From JAEUIG01 sp046349775 (GTDB lineage Bacteria > Planctomycetota > Planctomycetia > Planctomycetales > Planctomycetaceae): a DNA stretch of 64,000 bases. This document shows, one piece after another, positions 35,859-44,889 of this stretch. The first letter of the stretch is position 1. Every line of letters begins with the position of its first letter. The stretch spans positions 62,001 to 126,000 of the forward strand of contig JAXMBS010000003.1 of assembly GCA_046349775.1 (NCBI GenBank), read 5' to 3'. Made by a program: the position numbers and the translations under genes. The notes under the pieces were generated by a model that was not told the origin of the DNA, searched no databases, and saw nothing but the letters and a program-made list of their open reading frames with translations.

Positions 35859-37067
35859 TCAGCAACGAACCGAATTCAGCAATTGCTCGTAGAGATCGGC
35901 ATATTGCCGCACCATCAGTTCAGTCGTAAGCATAAACCTGGAAGCTAGATACGTCCCGGACGCCAGTTCGTTCAGCCGCTCCTCATTGCGCAGCACCGAC
36001 GACAATGCATCGCGTAATGCCGCGACCTCGCCCGGCGGAACGATCAGTCCAGTGACTCCGTCCTCGACCGATCCGGAAGCGATCGGCCGGACCTTCGATT
36101 CATCTTGCGGTCGAGCGAACTCCAGCGGGCGTCGCACTCCTTCGACGTCCGTCGCGATGACTGGCAGATGCGCCGCCATTGCCTCCGAGACAACGTTCGG
36201 TTGCCCTTCCCACAGCGATGGCAGGACAAACAATGACGCCGACTTCAGCAGTCGCGGCACGTCGTCGCGGAAGCCGAGCAGGACAATCCGATCGCGACAG
36301 CCAAGCTCATCAATCTGCTTCTGCAGCTCGCCACGCAGCGGTCCTTCTCCGACGATCATCAACCGCCAATCCGCATGCGGTTTCAACAGCGGCGCCACGG
36401 CTTCGATCAGCAGCCGGTGCCCCTTCTGCGGATGCAGCCGGCCGACGGCGATCATCCACTTTGTATCGGGCGGCGCGCCGAGTTCGGCATTGGGAATAGG
36501 CCGCGCCCCCTGAAACTTTCCAACCTCCACGCCGTTCGGGATCACGGTGACTGTGTCCGGCCGCAATCTCGCGTCACGGATGGAAAATGTCGCCACCTGC
36601 GGACTGACGCATACGTGGTTCGTCACCAGCGATCGCGTCAGCCGCTCCAGTTGCACGTGCCACGACTTCTCGCGCTCGGCCACGCGGATGCCGGAGACAA
36701 TCACGGGTACGCGCGCCAATGCGCCGGTGATGCGCCCCGCCATGTTTCCGTGAAACAAAAACGTCTGCAGCAACTCCGGCCGCCATTGTCGCAGTTCGCG
36801 AACCAGCGCTGGAAATCGCCACACGTCGCGCAATCCCCTCCAACCCAGACACGTGCAGGGGATGCCGGCCTGCTCGAGCCGATCGACCAGTGCGCCCCGG
36901 CGGCTCAGGCAAAACACGCGCGGCGACCAGTCGCGCCGATCGAGTCCGCAGGCGATATTCACGAGGCATTGCTCGGCGCCACCGACGTCCAGATCGGTGA
37001 TGCAGAACGCAATCCGGCGCGGAACAGTCGGCCGGGGCGACGCGTCTGGTGGAACCTCGGCGCTCAT
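35859..37067 (-). CDS. GT4-family glycosyltransferase
   Basis: The 402-residue protein has the GT-B fold layout of family 4. The N-terminal domain holds IAFCITDLDVGGAEQCLVNI. The C-terminal nucleotide-sugar domain holds VIPNGVEVGKF, KWMIAVGRLHPQKGHRLLIE, LMIVGEGPL, LLGFRDDVPRLLKSA and the E-x7-E motif in PSLWEGQPNVVSEAMA. Donor and acceptor unknown. No signal peptide. Its start overlaps the stop of the Hsp70 gene by four bases (ATGA), so the two are translationally coupled, an unusual pair. Confidence 0.87.
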   Translation of the reverse strand: MSAEVPPDASPRPTVPRRIAFCITDLDVGGAEQCLVNIACGLDRRDWSPRVFCLSRRGALVDRLEQAGIPCTCLGWRGLRDVWRFPALVRELRQWRPELLQTFLFHGNMAGRITGALARVPVIVSGIRVAEREKSWHVQLERLTRSLVTNHVCVSPQVATFSIRDARLRPDTVTVIPNGVEVGKFQGARPIPNAELGAPPDTKWMIAVGRLHPQKGHRLLIEAVAPLLKPHADWRLMIVGEGPLRGELQKQIDELGCRDRIVLLGFRDDVPRLLKSASLFVLPSLWEGQPNVVSEAMAAHLPVIATDVEGVRRPLEFARPQDESKVRPIASGSVEDGVTGLIVPPGEVAALRDALSSVLRNEERLNELASGTYLASRFMLTTELMVRQYADLYEQLLNSVRC

Positions 37068-39145
37068 CCGTCGAGGTTCCAGAACTCGTCAGCTCCCTCG
37101 GCGTCGGGCGACTTCTGCGGCGGACGCGAGCGGGCGGCGGAGCCTTTGGGTTTTAAGCCCCCAGGCGGCGTCTTGCCGGAGAGCGGCAGAATGTCGCGAT
37201 CGGCCGCCGGCGGACGAGGCGCCTTCCGCGGCTTCGCCGGCGGCGCCGTTCTTCCGCAGCCCGTGCATTTTCCTTTCGCGCCGAGCGGTTCGCCGCAGTA
37301 ATTGCACAGCAGGATCGGCCGCTGAGCCCGCTCCAGCATTTCGGCCACTTCGGGGCTCGGTGGTTTCGCGGCGGCCTTCGTCGCCTCCAGTTTCTTCGTC
37401 TCCGGCTTCGCCGCTTCGACGTTCTTCGCGTCCGGCTTTGCGACGGCGGCCTTGGGCGACCTGCTCAACAACGTCGCTTGCGGTTTCGCATCATCTTTCC
37501 GCGGAATGACAGTCACGACGGGCACATCCGGCGCGGGGACCGGATCCGTTCCGCTGGCGAGAGGCCCGCCCTCCGGCTGCAACGCGACCTCGGCCGCATG
37601 CGCCTGTTCGGGCGTCAGGTAAGTGCGATTCTCTTCACGCACAATAACCGCCATCGCCATCCGGCCGCTGGTCTCATCGCGCGCCTCGACGTGGACGCGC
37701 GCCTGCTCGTCATACCGCAGCGTCACCTCGATGGGCGACGACACCGGCAGATTCTCCGGCAATTGTTCGATCACGCATGCGCCCAGCCTGGCGTAGGGCT
37801 GCTCCGGCGTGATCCCGCTCTCCACGATCTGCAGATGCACCCGCCGCTGGTTCGGAATCACGGTTCCGAACCGCTGTTTCACTCGCACCGGCAGCGGCGT
37901 GTGCGGCGGCAGCAGATAGTGCGGCACCCGCTGCCCGGTCTCCGGATCGCGCACCAGGATCCCCAGCGCCCGCGCATTGACGCTCACCTGCCGGAATTTG
38001 GAGAGCTTCGCCGTCGCCGACTTGTGCAGATACGTGCTCGCGAACCGCTTGCCGCTCAGCAGCATGCCGGCGTAGTACGCCGCACCGTGCGAAATCGACT
38101 GGTCGGGAGACAACGTCGCATTGAGTGTCGTGCCGCTGATCCGCTGCAGCATGTCGCGGATCATCGGCATTCGCGTTGCCCCGCCGGTGACCAGGACCGA
38201 GTTCACGTGCGCCCAGCCCAGCTTGCGGTCGATCAAGAGCTTCTTCGTGATCTGTTCGCACCGCTCTACAAGGCCCCGCGACAGTCCTTCAAACCGCTCA
38301 CGCGTTACGGAGATCGATTTGCGACGACCGGCGTGCTGGACGGCGATCGACGCCTTCGGCCGGACGCTCAAGCTCCGCTTCGTCTGTTCCACCTCCAGTG
38401 CCAGAGACTGCATGCTCTCCTTGTCGAGTCGCGGATCGGCCGGCGTTTCCTTGATAAATTCCTCGCAGGCGAACTGTTCCAGCCGCTTGTTCCAGTCGAT
38501 GCCACCCAACTGCAGGTCGCCGCCGCTGGCAACCACCTTGACCTCGCTGCGGTTGTACTGCACCAGCGACAGGTCAAACGTCCCCCCCCCGAGGTCAAAC
38601 ACCAGCACCAGCTGGTCTTTGGCCAGCTCGGCGAACCACATCCCTTCTCCGAGCACATAGCACAGCGAGGCGGCCACTGGCTCATTAATGATGTCCACCC
38701 GCGCCAGGCCCGCGCGCATTCCCGCTTCGACGGTATCCTGCCGTTGCAGGTCGCTGAACTGCGCCGGAACTGTGATCACCGCATGACGGATGCGCCCCAG
38801 ACGCTCCTCGGCGTTCTCCAGCAGCTTGCGAATGATCAGACTCGCCACGTCCGGCGGTCGATGCATCACGCCGTCAATGATCCAGCACTTCTGCCGGTCC
38901 CCCATGAACCGCTTGGAGTTCTGGACAACCCGCTCTGGGTGCGTGACGGCGTTTCGGAGCGCCTCCGTTCCCACGATCGCCTGGTCGCCGTCGAACAGCA
39001 CGACCGACGGCGTCGACAGCTCGCCGTCTTCATTCTCGATCGTGACCGGTGTCCCCTGCGGAGTCAGATACGAGATGCACGAGTAGGTCGTCCCCAGGTC
39101 GATGCCGATGGCATGCGCCGGCGTCTGCTTGCGAATTGCAGTCAT
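37064..39145 (-). CDS. Hsp70-family chaperone with a C-terminal zinc ribbon
   Basis: The 693-residue protein has an N-terminal actin-like ATPase domain typical of DnaK: AIGIDLGTTYSCISYL (phosphate 1), VFDLGGGTFDLSLV (phosphate 2) and VLVTGGATRMP (adenosine). A substrate-binding-like beta domain follows (VRVKQRFGTVIPNQRRVHLQ). The C-terminus departs from DnaK: instead of a helical lid there is a Lys/Ala/Pro-rich linker, then a zinc ribbon CNYCGEPLGAKGKCTGCG at about 614-631, then a basic tail. It is therefore a DnaK paralogue rather than the main DnaK. No grpE or dnaJ is nearby. It overlaps the glycosyltransferase gene by four bases. Confidence 0.85.
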   Translation of the reverse strand: MTAIRKQTPAHAIGIDLGTTYSCISYLTPQGTPVTIENEDGELSTPSVVLFDGDQAIVGTEALRNAVTHPERVVQNSKRFMGDRQKCWIIDGVMHRPPDVASLIIRKLLENAEERLGRIRHAVITVPAQFSDLQRQDTVEAGMRAGLARVDIINEPVAASLCYVLGEGMWFAELAKDQLVLVFDLGGGTFDLSLVQYNRSEVKVVASGGDLQLGGIDWNKRLEQFACEEFIKETPADPRLDKESMQSLALEVEQTKRSLSVRPKASIAVQHAGRRKSISVTRERFEGLSRGLVERCEQITKKLLIDRKLGWAHVNSVLVTGGATRMPMIRDMLQRISGTTLNATLSPDQSISHGAAYYAGMLLSGKRFASTYLHKSATAKLSKFRQVSVNARALGILVRDPETGQRVPHYLLPPHTPLPVRVKQRFGTVIPNQRRVHLQIVESGITPEQPYARLGACVIEQLPENLPVSSPIEVTLRYDEQARVHVEARDETSGRMAMAVIVREENRTYLTPEQAHAAEVALQPEGGPLASGTDPVPAPDVPVVTVIPRKDDAKPQATLLSRSPKAAVAKPDAKNVEAAKPETKKLEATKAAAKPPSPEVAEMLERAQRPILLCNYCGEPLGAKGKCTGCGRTAPPAKPRKAPRPPAADRDILPLSGKTPPGGLKPKGSAARSRPPQKSPDAEGADEFWNLDG

Positions 39146-39558
39146 TGGTCGAATCCGCTGGGAACGACGGCTCAGCGTCGGGAGGTGGGGCCGCCCGCTC
39201 GGACACTCGCGGCGAACGACAGGACTTCATCCTACCCTCGCGCCGGGGCGCTCTCCAGACATCTCTGATCGTCTCGGACGGCAGGAGTGAACTAAAAAAT
39301 GCCCGGTGCATGGAGCGAACCGACGTCAGATATCGGCGGTCAGACGCCGGACGTCCAGAGAATGCCCGATGCGGGCACGCGACATTTGAGCATTCTGACA
39401 TTCTCCCGCATTCAGACGACTCCATCTCTCAACTCCTGCCTCCGAAGTCATCGGGGCCCGGACCGGCGGGTTGGGGGTCAGTGCTGCGGCGATTACAATC
39501 GGCGCGTGCCTAGCGCCGGGTTCTCCGGCGTCCCGCCACCTCCAACACTGTCTGGCCG
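39146..39558. other. Divergent intergenic region with heptad words
   Basis: This 413-base gap separates the Hsp70 gene (minus) from prs (plus). From about 39332 to 39375 the text CGACGTC AGATATC GGCGGTC continues at a 7-base period. From about 39380 to 39416, read on the minus strand, AGAATGTC AGAATGCT runs at an 8-base period. The rest has no gene I can support and should include both promoters. Confidence 0.6.
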
Positions 39559-40506
39559 ATGTACGACCATCTCACCCTGATTTCCGGGCGTTCGCATCCG
39601 CAGTTGGCGCAGGACATCGCGATGTACCTGGGAGTGCCGCTGGCAAACGTGGACGTCGTGGATTTTCCCGACGGCGAAACCAGCGTGCGGCTGAACCAGA
39701 ACATCCGCGGCCGGGATGTGTTTCTGATCCAGCCGACGGGGCCGAAGGTCAATCAGAACCTGATGGAGTTGCTGATCCTGATCGACACCTGCATGCGGGC
39801 CAGCGCGGCGCGGATCACGGCCGTGATGCCGTACTTCGGCTACGCGCGGCAGGACCGCAAAGACGCCGGACGCGTGCCGATCACGTCCAAGCTGGTGGCC
39901 AATCTGATCACCGGCGCCGGCGCCAACCGCGTGCTGACGATCGATCTGCACGCGGCGCAGATTCAGGGCTTTTTCGACCTGCCCGTCGACCACCTGTTCG
40001 CTGCGCCGATCCTCGACGACTACTTCCGTTCGCTCGAAATCCCGCGCGACGACCTGGTGATCGTCAGTCCGGACGAGGGCAGCATCAAGCGCGCGCTGCA
40101 GCACCAGGAGCATCTGGGAGGTTCGCTGGTCATCGTCGACAAACGCCGGTCGAGCGCGACGGAAACCCGACAGGCAAACCTGATCGGCGGGCCGATCACC
40201 GGCAAGACGGCGCTGATCTTCGACGACATGATCAGCACGGGGGGGTCGATCGTCGGCGCGGTGAACGTGGCGCGGCAGCATGGCGCGAAGAAAGTGTTCG
40301 TCGGCGCGGCGCATGGGCTGTTCTGCGGTCCAGCCGTGGAGCGGCTGTCGCAGGCGGCGATCGACGAGATCGTCGTGACCGACTCCCTGCCGCAGACCGC
40401 GTCGCGCACGCTGCCGAACCTGCGCGTCGTCAGCATAGCGCCACTGCTGGGAGAAGCGATCCGGCGGATCCACCGAAATGAGTCAGTCAGCCGGCTGTTT
40501 GATTGA
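39559..40506 (+). CDS. prs: Ribose-phosphate pyrophosphokinase
   Basis: PRPP synthetase makes PRPP from ribose 5-phosphate and ATP for nucleotide, His and Trp synthesis. The 315-residue length is standard. Landmarks are FPDGETSVRLNQNIRGRDVF, PYFGYARQDRK (ATP/flexible loop), VLTIDLHAAQIQGFFD, VSPDEGSIKRA and the PRPP-binding loop ALIFDDMISTGGSI. The stop TGA is the first part of the following GAGTCGA heptad words. It appears monocistronic. Confidence 0.95.
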   Translation: MYDHLTLISGRSHPQLAQDIAMYLGVPLANVDVVDFPDGETSVRLNQNIRGRDVFLIQPTGPKVNQNLMELLILIDTCMRASAARITAVMPYFGYARQDRKDAGRVPITSKLVANLITGAGANRVLTIDLHAAQIQGFFDLPVDHLFAAPILDDYFRSLEIPRDDLVIVSPDEGSIKRALQHQEHLGGSLVIVDKRRSSATETRQANLIGGPITGKTALIFDDMISTGGSIVGAVNVARQHGAKKVFVGAAHGLFCGPAVERLSQAAIDEIVVTDSLPQTASRTLPNLRVVSIAPLLGEAIRRIHRNESVSRLFD

Positions 40507-40530
40507 GTCGAGAGACGAGAGTCGAGAGAT
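40503..40530. repeat. 7-bp-period words beginning in the prs stop codon
   Basis: TTGAGTC GAGAGAC and two more units at an exact 7-base period; the first unit supplies the TGA of prs. Confidence 0.8.
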
Positions 40531-40670
40531 GCCGACGACGAACACGCGGGGTGCCACAAGCTTTGCCCGTGCATGTTCAGTTTTATGTCGCCGAATCGTA
40601 CGAGTAACGATCACGCCGCCGTTGGCGCGCGTGCGGCCGTCGCTGAAGACCCTGAAAGGGTCACAGAATG

Positions 40671-40724
40671 TAGCCGGGGGTCGAGCGTAGTGAGCCGCAG
40701 GCGAACGCAGCGATACCCCCGGTA
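40671..40724. repeat. Palindromic intergenic element (CCGGGGGT family)
   Basis: TAGCCGGGGGTCG and CGATACCCCCGGTA are near-complementary arms around a 28-base loop (GAGCGTAGTGAGCCGCAGGC and on). The wording GTAGCCGGGGGTCGAGCG is typical of multi-copy intergenic elements; whether it is multi-copy here cannot be seen in one window. Confidence 0.65.
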
Positions 40725-40742
40725 TTGGACTCGCAACGATTT

Positions 40743-40812
40743 CCCCCTCTCCCCCGCAAGACGCGGTGAATACACGCGACGCGCGAGCCGGGGGAGAGGG
40801 CCGGGGTGAGGG
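40743..40812. repeat. Palindromic intergenic element (CCCTCTCCC family)
   Basis: CCCTCTCCCCCG at 40745-40756 and its exact complement at 40789-40800 are followed by CCGGGGTGAGGGG. This form is found as a scattered repeat in many bacterial genomes. Together with the element just upstream it fills most of the 363-base gap between prs and the PLD-like gene. The gap has no gene. Confidence 0.7.
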
Positions 40813-40869
40813 GTGCAGCACAGTCGACGCTCTTATCAGTGCACGCGACGATACATTCACCATCCGCAT

Positions 40870-41580
40870 TCATTTTGGCGAGCGGAATTCGGCACACCGC
40901 GTCCAGAGTCGTTCGAACACTTGCTGGAACTGCGCAAGCACTGCGGGTTCCGACGTGCTGAGCATGTTCTCCTCGTTGTACTCGGCGGCGGAGCGGGTCC
41001 AGTTATAGCTGCCGGTCACAAGCGTACGGCGATCGAAAATCGCGAACTTATGGTGCATGTGGTATTCGGTCGCGTCGACGCGCGTCGCAATGCCGGCGGC
41101 GCTGAGCCGCGCGGCATCGGAGCCGACATCGAAGGCCTTTTCATTGTCCGTCAGGACGCGAAGGACGATCCCGCGTTCGTGCGCGGCGAGGATCTCGTCA
41201 GAAATGCGGTCGTCGGTGATCGTGAACACACATACGTCGACGGTCGATTTCGCTTGCTGAAACAACCCGCGAATCCGCCGGACGCAGGCGTCGCCGGGAC
41301 TGAAGCAGGCTTCGGCAGGAGATGCGGGGGCGTCGCTGCGAGCCGCAGACGCGACCGCGGCAATCACGTCTTCGAGCCAGGTCAGAATCGCCGCTGAAGG
41401 AGCACCGTCGGCGAGGGCCTGCTGCGCGACTTCAAACGCCGAGCGGCGGTAGGCGCCCAGAAGCTGCACGTCGGGAGACAGATCGGCCAGCTTTGCAGAC
41501 AGGGCGCGGCTCTCGGTGCGAGACACGCGCTGATCCGCAATGGTCTGCAGCAGAATCTGACGGAATTCGGCGGGGTTCAC
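40870..41580 (-). CDS. Phospholipase D-like (single HKD) nuclease/phosphodiesterase
   Basis: The 236-residue protein has one PLD motif: HHKFAIFDRRTLVTGSYNWT followed by SAAEYNEEN, i.e. HxKx4Dx6GSxN. Upstream, AKSTVDVCVFTITDDRISDE and HERGIVLRVLTDNEK form the preceding strands. Single-motif members such as Nuc act as dimers on DNA or phosphodiesters. The first 90 residues are a helical domain (SRALSAKLADLSPDVQLL) with no signal peptide, which suggests cytoplasmic action. The start codon is probably the GTG at 41580 (MNPAEFRQ). Exact substrate unknown. Confidence 0.82.
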   Translation of the reverse strand: MNPAEFRQILLQTIADQRVSRTESRALSAKLADLSPDVQLLGAYRRSAFEVAQQALADGAPSAAILTWLEDVIAAVASAARSDAPASPAEACFSPGDACVRRIRGLFQQAKSTVDVCVFTITDDRISDEILAAHERGIVLRVLTDNEKAFDVGSDAARLSAAGIATRVDATEYHMHHKFAIFDRRTLVTGSYNWTRSAAEYNEENMLSTSEPAVLAQFQQVFERLWTRCAEFRSPK

Positions 41581-41731
41581 AATGGGGATGCTAACCCAAA
41601 CGCCGCCCTACGGACACAGCGTTGGCCGGCGTCCCTGCAGGTTGCGAGGATCTTTCTGAGTTGGCGTGCGACGCGTCGAGATTCGTCCGCGACAATTCAC
41701 GAACTCCGTCAGCGCGTGCGTCCTCAAAGTC

Positions 41732-43456
41732 TCACGGCCGCTTCGGGGCCGCGAATTTGCGCGGCGCCGCAGCGTCCGCAGGCTGATGTTTCGCTCGCCA
41801 GACCGCCGTGAGGACACGAATGTAGGCTTCGTCGAGCGTCGCGTTGAGGTGCAAGCCGTCTTCGGCCGCGATGACCTCGACATGCACCTGGTCACGGCCT
41901 CCCGCGAGCGCCGCCGACGCAATGCCGAGCCAGTGTGGTCGTTTGCCTTCAACGGCGACGCCGGCCTCCAGCCAGGGAGAGAGGCGGGCATCGAGCTGCA
42001 GCAACGGCGGTGCGGTGCGGGCTGCCACGGGTTCGCGCGCGAGCAGTTCCTGCAACCGGGCTTCACGGTCGAAGCCGCCCAGGGCCAGCCAGACGGCGTC
42101 ACGTCCGGCGCCAAGATACAGTCCGACATCGGGACCGTAGAGCCATTCGTCCTGCTTGCGGATTTCCTGGAGCGTCACGCGATGCAGCGACACGCCGCCG
42201 GCTTCCACGGCGTTGAGTTCCAGATCGGCGACCGCCTCGGACTCAGCGATCAGCGGCAGCAGCGTCTCCAGCGCCGACGCCATATCGGCGGCGTTCGCAA
42301 TCCGTGTTCCGGCGAGCAGCAGCATGGCGCCGGGCTTGTCTCCCTGGAAGACGACCCCGCCATCGACCTGCCCGCCGTCGACGGTGGCGGTCATCACATC
42401 CAGGATTTGCCGAATAGGCTGGGCGGCCGGTCCGTTGATCGACCCGTCCTGTTGCATGCGGCGTTCAATGTTGCGGCGAAGCTGGGCGACGGCATCGGCG
42501 GCAAGTTGGCGAGTCTCGCCGCTTAAGGTCCAGGTCGTGGTGGCGGCAAAGGGCGCGTCAGCCGCGATGATTGACTGGAACTGTGTACCGTCGGCAGACA
42601 CCGCCGAAACGGCCCTGGCGAGTTCGGTCTGCGGCGGAATGCTGACCGTGGCAGCCAGCTCGAGACGGCCGACGTCGCGCGGCCAGCGGATACTGATCGT
42701 GGCATGATCCATCTCGCGGAGCGCATGCTCGATGACCCACACGACGTCCGCCTGCAACCGTGAGCGGAGTCCGAATTCAGCGTCGGACTCCGACGATTTA
42801 CGCTCGGCGTCGCGCCGGCCCTGTGCGTGCAGATCGTTGAGCGCCTTGTCGACCAGCGCGCGGGGTATCCCCGCCGTGTTGAGCGTCACGGCCAGATCGT
42901 CAGTGGCTTGTGGTTCGGTCAATTCGCCGAGCGCCGGCAGCGGAGCAGACAATCGTTCGCGGTGCTGGGCGACGAACGCGTATCCGTCCTGCATGCGGAT
43001 GAACAGGGATTTGTCGCCGCCGCGGAGGACCCACGAGTCGGGATCCGCATCGCGCGTGAGCGTCAGATTGGGGATCGGCGCCAGCGACGCGAAGAGGTCG
43101 TCGAGGCTGCGGACCGGGAGGCAGACGATCAACTCCGGCTCCCGCGGGTGATCGGCCGAGAGATACACGAGCACGCCGAGCGTACGTTCGTGATCGAGGC
43201 CGTTGAGATTGTTGACGAACGTCAGGACCTGGCGCAGTTGCGCCCCGCGTTCGGGAACGCCGGCCGTCTCGAGCAGTCGCTGCGCGTTGTCGATCAGCGA
43301 GTCGGCGCTGCGCGCGGTCAGGACGAGCGCGGGCGGGGAGTCGGCGACGGCAAGTTGCACCGTGGCGAGAACGATCGCGAATACCGCCTGCCAGGCGAAT
43401 GGCGGCGACGGGATTTGGAGACGCTCGTTTTGACGCGTCAGCAGCGATTGTGGCAT
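41732..43456 (-). CDS. Large secreted protein of unknown function
   Basis: The product of about 574 residues starts MPQSLLTRQNERLQI with a hydrophobic segment (FAWQAVFAIVLATVQLAVA) as signal peptide. The mature part alternates strands and helices: ALVLTARSADSLIDNAQRLL, RTLGVLVYLSADHPREPELI, VCLPVRSLDDLFASL and DGYAFVAQHRERL, then later HALREMDHATISIRWPRDVG. This pattern, with a DxDSWVLRGG-type hairpin, is seen in planctomycete secreted proteins of unknown role. The C-terminus is Ala/Pro/Lys-rich. A start at 43501 would add 15 residues before the charged n-region and is less likely. Confidence 0.7.
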   Translation of the reverse strand: MPQSLLTRQNERLQIPSPPFAWQAVFAIVLATVQLAVADSPPALVLTARSADSLIDNAQRLLETAGVPERGAQLRQVLTFVNNLNGLDHERTLGVLVYLSADHPREPELIVCLPVRSLDDLFASLAPIPNLTLTRDADPDSWVLRGGDKSLFIRMQDGYAFVAQHRERLSAPLPALGELTEPQATDDLAVTLNTAGIPRALVDKALNDLHAQGRRDAERKSSESDAEFGLRSRLQADVVWVIEHALREMDHATISIRWPRDVGRLELAATVSIPPQTELARAVSAVSADGTQFQSIIAADAPFAATTTWTLSGETRQLAADAVAQLRRNIERRMQQDGSINGPAAQPIRQILDVMTATVDGGQVDGGVVFQGDKPGAMLLLAGTRIANAADMASALETLLPLIAESEAVADLELNAVEAGGVSLHRVTLQEIRKQDEWLYGPDVGLYLGAGRDAVWLALGGFDREARLQELLAREPVAARTAPPLLQLDARLSPWLEAGVAVEGKRPHWLGIASAALAGGRDQVHVEVIAAEDGLHLNATLDEAYIRVLTAVWRAKHQPADAAAPRKFAAPKRP

Positions 43457-43670
43457 GGCGGAGATCAAGCTGCGGTGCACCGGGCCGGTCAGGATAATCA
43501 CAGTACCCGCTCTGTGGGATGGAAGTTACAGGGAATTGCATGGGGAAAGTGGTTTGGCGCTCGGTCGTTTAGTGCCGGGCGGCCTGGACGTCGGGTGTGA
43601 GGTTGGCTGTTCGACGACAGCGAACTGGCACTGTGCAGCCGTGTCCGTCAGAATCGGCGTCAGCACATTT

Positions 43671-43709
43671 TGACCTCTGATTTCTGACCTCCGACCTCCG
43701 TCCTCTCCC
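43671..43709. repeat. C/T-rich 7-bp-period words directly before a start codon
   Basis: TGACCTC TGATTTC TGACCTC CGACCTC in part, continuing to the ATG at 43710. The run occupies the place where a ribosome binding site would be expected and is pyrimidine-rich. Confidence 0.85.
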
Positions 43710-44816
43710 ATGCCTGCCGACTGGATTGCTGAGCGTATGCGGCACATCGACGCCTCCGGGATCCGGAAGGTGTTCGATCTGGCCGCGAACATGCAGGATC
43801 CGATCAACCTCAGCATCGGGCAGCCGCATTTCGATACGCCGGAGCCGATCAAGCAGGCCCTGTACCGCGCCGTCGCCGCAGGCCGCAACGCCTACAGCCA
43901 GACGCAGGGGATCAAGCCGCTGCTGGAAACGATTCAGAAATCGATCGACGCCGAGTACGGCCACGCCGACCGCAAGGTCTTCATCACCAGCGGCACCAGC
44001 GGCGGACTGATGCTGGTGCTCAGCACGCTGGTGAACCCCGGCGACGAGGTAATTGCGTTCGATCCGTTTTTCGTGATGTACAAGCACCTGACCACGCTGG
44101 CCGGTGGCAAGACCGTGCTGGTGAGCACGTATCCGGATTTCCGCATCGACGTCGACCAGGTCGCGGCGGCGATCACGCCCCGGACCAAGGCGATCCTGTT
44201 CAACAGTCCGGCGAACCCGACCGGCGCCGTAGCGTCGGAGGCGGAGGTCCGCGCGCTGGCGGAACTCGCCGCCGAAAAGAACGTCGCGCTGATCAGCGAC
44301 GAGATCTATCGCGCGTTCTGCTACGACGCGCCGTTTGTGAGCCCGGCGAAGTACAACGACCGGACGATCGTGATCGACGGGTTCAGCAAGTCGCACTCCA
44401 TGACCGGCTGGCGCGTCGGCTGGTGTCACGGCCCGCATGACGTGCTGCAGCAAATGATCAAATTGCAGCAGTTCACGTTCGTGTGCGCGCCACAACCGAT
44501 GCAGTGGGCCGCTGTCGACGCCTGGGGCTACGACGTCTCCGACCGGGTGGCGGACTACAAGGCGAAGCGGGACTACATCCGCGGTGAATTGAGCCGGGAT
44601 TACGAAATCCACGGCGCCGGCGGCGCATTCTACCTGTTCGTCAAAGCGCCCTGGGGGACCGGGACAGAGTTCGTCGCCGAAGCCATCAAACGCAACCTGC
44701 TGATCATTCCGGGGAATGTCTTCAGCGGGCAGGACACGCACTTCCGGATTTCCTACGCGGCGAGCGACGATACGCTGCGCCGCGGCGTCGATGTCCTGCG
44801 CGGAATGGCGAAGTAG
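43710..44816 (+). CDS. Class I/II PLP-dependent aminotransferase
   Basis: The 368-residue protein has the fold-type I aminotransferase layout. It shows SIGQPHFDTPEPIKQAL, NAYSQTQGIKPLLETI, VFITSGTSGGLMLVL, FNSPANPTGAVAS, ALISDEIYRAF and the PLP lysine in GFSKSHSMTGWRVGW, and the C-terminal arginine region HFRISYAAS. This fits aspartate/aromatic aminotransferase-like enzymes of subgroup I-gamma; the substrate is not clear. The start codon is directly preceded by C/T-rich heptad words with no AGGAG-like site. Confidence 0.9.
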   Translation: MPADWIAERMRHIDASGIRKVFDLAANMQDPINLSIGQPHFDTPEPIKQALYRAVAAGRNAYSQTQGIKPLLETIQKSIDAEYGHADRKVFITSGTSGGLMLVLSTLVNPGDEVIAFDPFFVMYKHLTTLAGGKTVLVSTYPDFRIDVDQVAAAITPRTKAILFNSPANPTGAVASEAEVRALAELAAEKNVALISDEIYRAFCYDAPFVSPAKYNDRTIVIDGFSKSHSMTGWRVGWCHGPHDVLQQMIKLQQFTFVCAPQPMQWAAVDAWGYDVSDRVADYKAKRDYIRGELSRDYEIHGAGGAFYLFVKAPWGTGTEFVAEAIKRNLLIIPGNVFSGQDTHFRISYAASDDTLRRGVDVLRGMAK

Positions 44817-44889
44817 TTTTCGATTTCCGATCGGAAGGGACGACGCCCTGAGCCGGAAGCGTCAGCGCCCGGAGCCGATCGCAGTTCGC

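Noticed and set aside
37478..39268. A 596-codon open frame on the plus strand
   Set aside because: It is antisense to the Hsp70 gene, whose motifs are unmistakable. The translation is Arg/His-rich noise.
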